Shown here: positions 6,892 through 12,237 of the stretch, piece after piece
Numbering within the stretch: position 1 is the first letter of the stretch
Layout: each line of letters begins with the position of its first letter
Assembly (NCBI GenBank): GCA_002343825.1
Contig: DDSL01000008.1
Location: 356 to 12,592, forward strand
From: Chthonomonas sp. UBA2391
GTDB taxonomy: Bacteria; Armatimonadota; Fimbriimonadia; Fimbriimonadales; Fimbriimonadaceae
Direction of reading: 5' to 3'
DNA length: 12,237 nucleotides
Program-made: the position numbers and the translations under genes
Notes under the pieces: model-generated
What the model saw: only the letters and a program-made list of their open reading frames with translations
The model's database searches: none
Told to the model about the DNA's origin: nothing

Positions 6892-8660
6892 TCGACCGGT
6901 TCTCCAGCATCGGCCCTCTGGGTGAATTGCGTCACCGGCTGACCGTCATAGAAGACCTTGAACGTGACCTCGGTCCCATAGCCGACCTCTTCGGCCTGGA
7001 TCAGGTCGTTCGGTTGATTTCTGGCTTCGTAGAGCACCTTCCCGCCGGGGAATCGGTCGTCGATCATCTCGATCCGGACGACCACGCTATCCTCGAGTTC
7101 GAGCGGGCCCACCTTGAGTCGGTAGAGCTTGCGCACCGTTCCCGAATCCACGTTCTTCGGCACCGCTTCTCCGCTGCTCACGGTGATCGCAACTGCAGAA
7201 CTCTTCTGAATCCTTTGGCGCGGGGCAGGGCGCTGGTCGACGACCGTCCCCTTTTCAAAGTTCAGGCTACTGCGCTCCCGAATCTTGGGGTCCACCTTGA
7301 GCCCGATCTTCGTCAGGAAGGACTTCGCTTCTTCCAGAGATCGCCCCCGGATATCGGGAACTTCGACAAAGCGGGATCCCATGCTGACGGTCGCGTAGAT
7401 CGGCGAACCTTCTTTTCGCTTGGATTCTGGGCCGGGGTCCATCTTCAAGATCGTCCCCTCCGGTTTGTCGCTCTCAACTTCCTTGACCACCAGCTTGAGC
7501 TTGAGTTGCTCCAGTTGTTCGCTTGCTTCGATGGCACTCTGGCCTACGATATTCGGCACTCGCACCTCGCTCGGCCTTGAGAGGTTCCAGGCGAAGTACC
7601 CCCCGACGAGGACAACGACCATCAAGAGAGCGAGGTACCCGATGACCAGGAGCCACCTCGGGAGGCCATCGCTCATGTCGATCTCATCATCCGGCTCGAT
7701 GTCTTCATCCACCGGTCGGGGCTTTTCTCGGCGGATGGCGCTCTCGGCCGGAGTAAGGCGCTTGGGTTCGGCGGCGGAAACCGGGACCGCCGCGGGCATC
7801 ACCGACTCCTTGATCGGCCAGCTGACCTGCTTGCCAAACTTGAGGGCATCGAGGAGCTTGCGGAGATCGCTGAGAAACGCTCGGGCCGAGGGATAGCGAT
7901 CGTGGGGCGTTTTGGCCATCGCCTTGCGGATCACTTCATCCAAAACAGCGGGGGCTCCGGGGTTGCTGATGCGGATACTCGGGACCGGAGCGGTGGAATG
8001 TTTCATCGCCATGGCGACTGGCGTGTCGGCACTGAAAGGTAGACGCCCGGTCAGCAATTCATACATCACGACGCCAAGCGAATAGACATCGCTCGATGGA
8101 TTCGGCATCGCCCCTTGAGTGACCTCGGGAGCCAGGTATGGAGCCATCTCGGGGAGGACGACGATCGCCGCCGTCCGACTCGCGCCGTAAGCCTTCCACA
8201 TGCCGGTCAGTCCCACCTTCACTCGATTTTCTTGGTTCACAAAGAGCGTCCCGGTACTCACGTCTCCATGGGCATGACCTAGATCATGGACCGGAGCGAG
8301 GGCCTCGCAAACGCCGATTGCGATCTGGAGCACAACCGGGGCCGAGAACGGCGCCAGCTTGCGGACCCGATCGGCGAGGACGGCCCCCATGGGAAGCTCG
8401 CTGACGATGAAGGGCGTCCCCTCGTGCTCATCGAGTTCGAGCAGCTTCTCCAGATTCGGATGGGGCGCGGCATGACTCTCCGAAATCACTTCTTGGATCC
8501 TTTCCAAAAATGCCGGCTCTTGGCCAAAAGGCGGTTGAATCAGCCGCACCTTGACCTCACGTCCACCGACCCGATCTCGGACTCGGTAAGCCTTGAAGAT
8601 GGCCGACTCTTCCAGCTCTTGGAGGACTTCGTAGCGAATACGAAGGAGCGAACCGATCAC
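6888..8660 (-). CDS. PASTA-domain Ser/Thr protein kinase homologue, probable pseudokinase
   Basis: A 590-aa single-pass membrane receptor: N-terminal kinase fold (9-270), basic/acidic juxtamembrane linker (271-333), membrane helix (335-356), PASTA 1 (365-427), PASTA 2 (431-496) and a C-terminal beta domain (505-582) resembling the Ig-like end of Firmicutes PrkC (KVLYEARNQP, GYGTEVTFKVFYDG). Active PASTA kinases bind wall fragments and phosphorylate division and wall proteins. Here the glycine loop is missing (VLQELEESAIFKAYRV), the VAIK lysine aligns with Arg39, and HRDxKxxN reads HGDVSTGT (131-138) with Asp133 kept but Lys to Ser and Asn to Thr. DFG reads LTG (151-153). APE (177-179), DVYSLG (191-196) and the C-lobe Arg255 are kept. 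The fold appears maintained but phosphotransfer is doubtful. Start GTG at 8660 (GTGA overlap) with GGAGGT 6 nt upstream. No PP2C phosphatase gene is visible. Confidence 0.92.
   Translation of the reverse strand: MIGSLLRIRYEVLQELEESAIFKAYRVRDRVGGREVKVRLIQPPFGQEPAFLERIQEVISESHAAPHPNLEKLLELDEHEGTPFIVSELPMGAVLADRVRKLAPFSAPVVLQIAIGVCEALAPVHDLGHAHGDVSTGTLFVNQENRVKVGLTGMWKAYGASRTAAIVVLPEMAPYLAPEVTQGAMPNPSSDVYSLGVVMYELLTGRLPFSADTPVAMAMKHSTAPVPSIRISNPGAPAVLDEVIRKAMAKTPHDRYPSARAFLSDLRKLLDALKFGKQVSWPIKESVMPAAVPVSAAEPKRLTPAESAIRREKPRPVDEDIEPDDEIDMSDGLPRWLLVIGYLALLMVVVLVGGYFAWNLSRPSEVRVPNIVGQSAIEASEQLEQLKLKLVVKEVESDKPEGTILKMDPGPESKRKEGSPIYATVSMGSRFVEVPDIRGRSLEEAKSFLTKIGLKVDPKIRERSSLNFEKGTVVDQRPAPRQRIQKSSAVAITVSSGEAVPKNVDSGTVRKLYRLKVGPLELEDSVVVRIEMIDDRFPGGKVLYEARNQPNDLIQAEEVGYGTEVTFKVFYDGQPVTQFTQRADAGEPVE
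6901..6905 (-). promoter_or_regulatory. Ribosome binding site of rpe
   Basis: GGAGA on the - strand, 9 nt before the GTG at 6891. It lies inside the last codons of the PASTA gene and supports translational coupling through the GTGA overlap. Confidence 0.5.
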
Positions 8661-8863
8661 GAATCCACCTCCGAACGACTGAGAAGATAGATCGCGATCG
8701 ACCCGACCAAGAGCACCAGCGCCAACATCGCGATCGGAGCCTGGTCGATGCTGCGTGCATACTCCGCACTTCGGCCCCCAAAGAAGGCCAACTGGCTGGC
8801 GGCATAACCCCCACCAATCAGGATGAGCGCAAGGATCGCGAGGAGGAGTCGAGCGAGATTCAT
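8657..8863 (-). CDS. Small two-helix membrane protein, unknown function (68 aa)
   Basis: I do not recognise this family. The predicted protein is two hydrophobic helices, about residues 4-24 (LARLLLAILALILIGGGYAA) and 42-61, joined by a loop with FGGRSAEYARSIDQ, and a short SRSEVDS tail. The call rests on position: its ATG overlaps the aroB stop as ATGA (8860-8863) and its TGA overlaps the next gene's GTG as GTGA (8657-8660), the same junction type used throughout this operon, and the next gene's Shine-Dalgarno lies in its last codons. It sits directly before the PASTA membrane protein, so it may be a membrane partner, but nothing in the sequence proves that. It has no strong ribosome binding site and probably depends on coupling with aroB. 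Confidence 0.75.
   Translation of the reverse strand: MNLARLLLAILALILIGGGYAASQLAFFGGRSAEYARSIDQAPIAMLALVLLVGSIAIYLLSRSEVDS
8667..8672 (-). promoter_or_regulatory. Ribosome binding site of the PASTA gene
   Basis: GGAGGT on the - strand with a 6-nt spacer to the GTG at 8658-8660. It is close to a consensus Shine-Dalgarno and fixes the start in the GTGA overlap with the 68-aa gene. Confidence 0.7.
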
Positions 8864-9885
8864 TCCGAAATCAGGATCGACACCACCTCGGCGGGATCGA
8901 TTCCAGTGATGAGTTTACACGTTCCCCACCCTGTTAATAAACTTAGGGCCAAGCCCGAGTCGGTCGCCTTCTTGTCCCCCGCCATGGTCGTAACAAGTTC
9001 GCGCCGGTCGAGGCCCAGGGGAATCTCGGTCGGAAGCCCTTGTTGCGCCATGTCTGCCGCGATTTGGTCGGCAGTCCCGGCCGGGGTCACGCCGAGGCGC
9101 TCTCCGATTTTGGCCTCACAGACCATTCCGACGGCAATGGCCTCCCCGTGGAGCAATCGGCGATAACTTAGCTGCCGCTCAATCGCGTGACCCACGGTAT
9201 GGCCAAAGTTGAGGGTCGCACGGAGACCATTGGTCTCGAACTCATCGGCCTCCACCACCTGCCGCTTCATATCGACGCTCGCTTCGATAATCCACCTCAG
9301 GTCGGGGTGCCGGGGGCGGACCGGATTCTTCCGGAGCGCATCCAAGAGCTCGGGCCGGTGGATGTAGCCCGCCTTCCAGACCTCGGCCGCGCCGTTTCGA
9401 TGTTGTCTCGCCGGCAAAGTGTTCAGAAAATCCGGGGCGATCCAGACCTCGCTGGGAGCATGAAAGGCTCCTGCGAGGTTCTTTCCAGCGGGGAGATCGA
9501 TTCCGACCTTTCCGCCCACGCTGGAGTCCACCATCGCAAGCAAGGTGGTTGGGATCTGCAAAAACGGTACCCCGCGCATGTAACTCGCGGCCGCAAATCC
9601 GACCAGATCCCCGATCACACCCCCGCCCAAGGCGACCACCCGGGTCGAGCGCTTCGCGCCCACCCCGGCCAGCCAGCCGAGTATCCGACCAAACTGCGTC
9701 AGGTTTTTGGTTCGCTCACCCGCGGGAAGTACAAATACACGCTCAAATGAGCTCAGCGCCTCGGCATAGTGCCGGGCGACGTTTTGGTCGGTGACAATGG
9801 GGTCGAGGGGTTTCAAGCCAGCCCAGATGGACTGAACGGAGCGAAAATCGATCGGATACTCTCCCCGAGAATGCCGGACAATCAC
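8860..9885 (-). CDS. aroB: 3-dehydroquinate synthase
   Basis: Second step of the shikimate pathway: NAD- and metal-dependent cyclisation of DAHP to 3-dehydroquinate in the cytoplasm. At 341 aa it is slightly shorter than typical (about 360) but complete. Visible motifs are LPAGERTKN (53-61), GGGVIGDLVGFAAASYMRG (87-105), IPTTLLAMVDSSVGGKVG (111-128), GKNLAGAF (134-141), AAEVWKAG (166-173) with Glu168, LNFGHTVGHAIE (225-236) with His229, and LHGEAIAVGM (245-254) with His246. Glu168, His229 and His246 are the expected metal ligands, spaced as in E. coli AroB. The GTG start at 9885 overlaps the aroK stop (GTGA) with AAGGAG 5 nt upstream. Adjacent to aroK, as in many bacteria. Confidence 0.97.
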   Translation of the reverse strand: MIVRHSRGEYPIDFRSVQSIWAGLKPLDPIVTDQNVARHYAEALSSFERVFVLPAGERTKNLTQFGRILGWLAGVGAKRSTRVVALGGGVIGDLVGFAAASYMRGVPFLQIPTTLLAMVDSSVGGKVGIDLPAGKNLAGAFHAPSEVWIAPDFLNTLPARQHRNGAAEVWKAGYIHRPELLDALRKNPVRPRHPDLRWIIEASVDMKRQVVEADEFETNGLRATLNFGHTVGHAIERQLSYRRLLHGEAIAVGMVCEAKIGERLGVTPAGTADQIAADMAQQGLPTEIPLGLDRRELVTTMAGDKKATDSGLALSLLTGWGTCKLITGIDPAEVVSILISE

Positions 9886-10400
9886 GTTAGCTCCTTGAGC
9901 TGAAGAAAGAGCTCATGAGCGCACGACTCGCTCAAGTTTCCGGTGAAGAGCCACGTGTGGTCCGCCTTTCGATAGAGCGGTTCGCGCCTCGAGTAGAGGT
10001 CTCGAAGAGCCTCTTGCCAATCTTCGCGCTCGAGCAGAGGGCGCTTTTTTCGACTCACGGCCAAGCGTTCAATCAGGGTTTCGATGGGAGTCTCCAGAAA
10101 GATCGTCGTTCCCAGTCGCCGGAGCTCTTCCCAGTTATCCTCCCGAAGCACGATCCCGCCCCCGGTCGCAAGCACACGGCCTTCTGGCTCCAGCCCCTTG
10201 AGGATGCTATGCTCGTGGTCCCGAAAGGTCGCCTCGCCGTAGACATCGAAGATCTGCGAGATGCTCCGCCCGAACCGGTTTTGCAAGAGCGAGTCGGTAT
10301 CAGCAAAGTTCCGCTCTGAAAGCCGGGCAAGCTCTCGCCCGACCGTACTTTTACCGGCCCCCATCATCCCAACCAGGATCCAGTCGCGCTTGTCTTGCAT
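9882..10400 (-). CDS. aroK: Shikimate kinase
   Basis: Phosphorylates shikimate to shikimate-3-phosphate with ATP in the cytoplasm. The 172-aa length is typical. The P-loop is GMMGAGKST (11-19). Shikimate-binding residues are Asp34/Asp36 in ADTDSL, Arg60 in FRDHE and the GGG of ATGGGIV (80-82). The lid arginine is Arg120 in KKRPLL, and Arg138 lies in SRREPLYRKAD. All key residues are present. The ATG at 10398-10400 is the natural start because only ten residues precede the P-loop. The ten bases before it are the T-rich tail of a terminator (TTTTGTTCCT), so there is no Shine-Dalgarno. It is the first gene of the overlapping run that ends with ribD, and lies 63 nt after the secretin stop. Confidence 0.96.
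   Translation of the reverse strand: MQDKRDWILVGMMGAGKSTVGRELARLSERNFADTDSLLQNRFGRSISQIFDVYGEATFRDHEHSILKGLEPEGRVLATGGGIVLREDNWEELRRLGTTIFLETPIETLIERLAVSRKKRPLLEREDWQEALRDLYSRREPLYRKADHTWLFTGNLSESCAHELFLQLKELT
9891..9896 (-). promoter_or_regulatory. Ribosome binding site of aroB
   Basis: AAGGAG on the - strand with a 5-nt spacer to the GTG at 9883-9885, embedded in the last codons of aroK. It supports the GTG start and contrasts with aroK itself, which has no such site. Confidence 0.7.
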
Positions 10401-10440
10401 AGGAACAAAAACGCGATAGAGCCCACAGGCCCTATCGCGT
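10401..10440 (-). terminator. Intrinsic terminator between the secretin gene and aroK
   Basis: On the - strand, ACGCGATAGGGCC (10440-10428) pairs with GGCTCTATCGCGT (10423-10411) around a TGTG loop. This gives a 13-bp stem with one G-T wobble, followed directly by TTTTGTTCCT (five T in a row counting the stem end). It is the strongest terminator in the window and should end the secretin transcript. Its tail runs straight into the aroK ATG. Confidence 0.85.
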
Positions 10441-10461
10441 CGATGCCGTTGGAAATCGACG
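10438..10461 (-). other. Second hairpin preceding the terminator
   Basis: CGTCGAT and ATCGACG (7 bp, 10-nt loop) form a small stem just after the secretin stop codon. It shares bases 10438-10440 with the terminator stem, so full pairing of both stems is mutually exclusive at the base. It may be part of a compact 3' mRNA structure; no function is shown. Confidence 0.4.
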
Positions 10462-10463
10462 GC

Positions 10464-12137
10464 CTAGGGGCCAAGGCCTCCGATCGTATCATCTTCCACG
10501 ATGAACGGAGTCACGAAAATGATCAGCTCTTGGCTGTTGTTTCGCACCGTGCTTGTTCGGAAGAACTGACCAATGATTGGGAGGTCTCCGAGGATCGGGA
10601 ATTTCTGAGTGGACGAGGCGTTTTGCTTTCGAGTGAATCCGGCCAGTGCGATGGTCTCACCGCTCTTGACGCGCGCCACAACCGAGATCGCTTGGCTCAG
10701 AATGTCGGGGATTTCCGCTCCATCTGGACCTCGTCGGATCTGACCGAGATCTTGGATCTGAGGGGCTAGGCCAACGGTGACCGTCCCGTCGCCGTTGATA
10801 CGAGGCTTGATCGCCAGAAGGCTGTTGGCCTGGATCTGGAACGGAGTGTAGGTCGTCACGACGCCGCCGCCACCGATGTTGGTGTTGGGGATGTAGATCG
10901 TGGTCTGGGTCGACTGTTGAACGAAGGCCGGCTGATTATTCAGGGTTCGGAGCAACGGCGCGTTGACCGTCTTGCCTCGACCCTCTAGGAGCACCGTTCG
11001 CAGTCGGCTGGCGACGTTTCCACTCGCCCAGTTGATGAAGACGGGGTTGGATGTCCGGGCAAAGGAGCCAGGCTGGTTCCCGGCGTTGATGGCTCCACGT
11101 TGATAGAGCCAGTCAATTCCGAAGTCTCGGTCGACCGACTCGGAAGTCGTGATGAATTCGACCTTGATGATGACTTGCTTGGGCGCGATGTCGAACTGCG
11201 CCACCAAGCTTCGCAGCTTGCGGATGGCTTCGTCGTCCCCTTGGACGATGATCGAGTTGTCGGTTGGGTCATAGGTGATCCGGTCGATCCCTTCCGGCAT
11301 GAATCCAGTTCCGGCCTGGGGCGCGCCGACGTTTCCGCCACCGCTGCCGCCGAGTCCACCACCGCCACCGCCAGGTTGACCGCCACCGCCGCCACCCGTC
11401 GGTCCACCACCGATTCCGCCCTGGCCTCGGCCGCCACCGACCTGGTTCAGGGTTTCGCCCGGAATGACGACATCATTCGGAGCAACCGGATTTCGCGAGG
11501 TATCGGTCGGCAACGGGGTATTCGTGCCCACCGGGAAGGACGTGGTGGGAGCCTGGATATTGACGCCTCCGGCCATGACGACCTGGGAAGGCGCATAGGG
11601 AGACGCGGAGAGTCGCTTGAACTCCTCGGAGAACATGTTGACTTCGCGCAAAGAGCCATCCGAATCAATGATCTCGGCTTTGGTCAGCAGGTCGAAGATC
11701 AGTTTGGGGTCTCCCCGCATGATCTTGACGCGCTCAATCCTCTTCTCTTTCTTGGCGAGGGTCTTGCTACCAACTGGGGCCACCTTCTCTTCGATCGGCT
11801 TCGGACCCTTTCGGATCACGAAAACGCCCGAATCCAGTTTCTCAGCATAGGCTCCAGCGGCGAGACAGATGAGCTCAATCGCCTCCTCTGGCGTCTTGTT
11901 GGAGATCGTCAGAGTGATCATGGGCAAGTCGTCCAGCCCGGGAGTGAGAACGAATTGCAATCCCGCTTGCTTCGAGAGCATTTGGGTCGCCATTCTCAGA
12001 CTTGCGTCTTCAAGGGTGACGTTGATCCTCTCAACAGGACTGACGGGGGCCGCAAAAGCCAGTGGCGTCAGAGCGGTGGAACCAACCACTGCCACCACCA
12101 TTGCGGTCTTGACGAATCGACTGAACGACATGCTCAT
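10464..12137 (-). CDS. Secretin (type IV pilus PilQ / type II GspD-like outer-membrane channel)
   Basis: Forms the ring-shaped outer-membrane pore through which a pilus or secreted proteins pass. The protein has 557 aa. Signal peptide 1-29 ends in AFA before APV. A periplasmic N0/STN-like domain covers about 36-110 (MATQMLSKQAGLQFVL). A second ring domain begins at about 134 (RIERVKIMRGDPKLIFDLL) and resumes at 283-317 (DRITYDPTDNSIIVQGDDEA). It is split by a ~115-residue insertion with a glycine-rich tract at 232-276. The secretin domain is 318-548, with KVEFITTSESVDRDFGIDW, VNAPLLRTLNNQPAFVQQST, GETIALAGFTRK and the end signature SQELIIFVTPFIVED (535-549). Shorter than most PilQ or GspD because few N-domains are present. 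The ATG at 12137 has no clear Shine-Dalgarno; GAGG is about 17 nt away. aroK and aroB follow, as after pilQ in Proteobacteria, which favours a pilus secretin. Confidence 0.93.
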   Translation of the reverse strand: MSMSFSRFVKTAMVVAVVGSTALTPLAFAAPVSPVERINVTLEDASLRMATQMLSKQAGLQFVLTPGLDDLPMITLTISNKTPEEAIELICLAAGAYAEKLDSGVFVIRKGPKPIEEKVAPVGSKTLAKKEKRIERVKIMRGDPKLIFDLLTKAEIIDSDGSLREVNMFSEEFKRLSASPYAPSQVVMAGGVNIQAPTTSFPVGTNTPLPTDTSRNPVAPNDVVIPGETLNQVGGGRGQGGIGGGPTGGGGGGQPGGGGGGLGGSGGGNVGAPQAGTGFMPEGIDRITYDPTDNSIIVQGDDEAIRKLRSLVAQFDIAPKQVIIKVEFITTSESVDRDFGIDWLYQRGAINAGNQPGSFARTSNPVFINWASGNVASRLRTVLLEGRGKTVNAPLLRTLNNQPAFVQQSTQTTIYIPNTNIGGGGVVTTYTPFQIQANSLLAIKPRINGDGTVTVGLAPQIQDLGQIRRGPDGAEIPDILSQAISVVARVKSGETIALAGFTRKQNASSTQKFPILGDLPIIGQFFRTSTVRNNSQELIIFVTPFIVEDDTIGGLGP

Positions 12138-12162
12138 GATCTTACTATTTCTGCCTCAAAGA

Positions 12163-12237
12163 TTACCGGCCAAAGCCGCCGCCGCCACCACCGCCAAAGC
12201 CGCCGCCGCCGAAGCCACCGCCGCCGCCGCCGCCGAA
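12163..12237 (-). CDS. C-terminal end of a Gly/Phe-rich protein (5' part outside window)
   Basis: Only the last 24 codons and a TAA (12163-12165) are visible. They encode runs of 4-7 glycines separated by single phenylalanines and end in FGR. The frame is open to the window edge and the stop lies 25 nt before the secretin ATG, so this is probably the preceding gene of the same operon. Upstream neighbours of pilus secretins are normally assembly proteins, but a Gly-Phe tail does not identify one. The alternative frames of this GCC repeat encode poly-Ala or poly-Arg, which fit less well with a stop close to the secretin start. Confidence 0.6.
   Translation of the reverse strand, partial: FGGGGGGGFGGGGFGGGGGGGFGR

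Noticed and set aside
6888..8660. Frameshift or sequencing error as the cause of the missing kinase motifs
   Set aside because: The frame is continuous for 590 codons, the residues on both sides of each lost motif align well, and the losses fall at separate sites, so single indels do not explain them.
9187..9750. 187-aa + strand frame over aroB
   Set aside because: Antisense to a complete aroB with all metal ligands; the product has no recognisable motif.
11331..11440. GC-rich repeat block as a CRISPR, satellite or regulatory repeat
   Set aside because: It is explained by glycine codons (GGC, GGT, GGA) inside the secretin frame; there are no regular repeat-spacer units.

Overview
The window is dense, GC-rich bacterial chromosome (about 99% inside genes). 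It contains no mobile element, CRISPR array, tRNA or rRNA. A secretin and a periplasmic lytic transglycosylase indicate a cell with an outer membrane. The PASTA kinase-like gene with a Firmicutes-style C-terminal domain, the mannose-1-phosphate guanylyltransferase/phosphomannomutase fusion and the glycine-rich envelope proteins argue against an ordinary proteobacterium. My best guess is a deep-branching diderm such as Armatimonadota (Fimbriimonadia). That is inference and was not checked by any search.

Layout. Only the first gene is on the + strand: a lytic transglycosylase (1-987, 5' end outside the window) that converges with, and overlaps, a membrane acyltransferase. Everything else is on the - strand, read here in transcription order from the right edge: the Gly/Phe-rich end of an unknown gene (12237-12163); a type II/IV pilus secretin (12137-10464); a clear intrinsic terminator (10440-10401); aroK; aroB; a 68-aa membrane protein; a PASTA protein-kinase homologue; rpe; a 98-aa membrane protein; ribD; a second intrinsic terminator lying inside the 3' end of the ribD frame (4841-4801); an 830-aa nucleotidyltransferase/mutase fusion; and the acyltransferase.

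The seven genes aroK to ribD look like one operon. Successive genes overlap by 4, 4, 4, 4, 19 and 26 nt, mostly as ATGA or GTGA junctions, often with good Shine-Dalgarno sequences inside the preceding gene. The operon joins shikimate synthesis (AroK, AroB), the pentose-phosphate pathway (Rpe) and riboflavin synthesis (RibD) to a membrane protein with extracellular PASTA domains, which in relatives sense peptidoglycan. Secretin-aroK-aroB matches the pilQ-aroK-aroB order of Proteobacteria. PASTA kinase-rpe recalls the prkC-rsgA-rpe order of Firmicutes.

The most interesting points are two apparently dead enzyme domains that keep their folds. The PASTA protein has lost the glycine loop, the VAIK lysine, the lysine and asparagine after the catalytic aspartate, and the DFG motif, so it looks like a receptor pseudokinase. 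The mutase half of the sugar-nucleotide fusion lacks the phosphoserine, metal-binding and sugar-binding loops. Also notable are a (GGTT)6 tetranucleotide repeat and a terminator both inside an unusually long ribD tail, and an aroK start codon directly against a terminator T-tract with no ribosome binding site.
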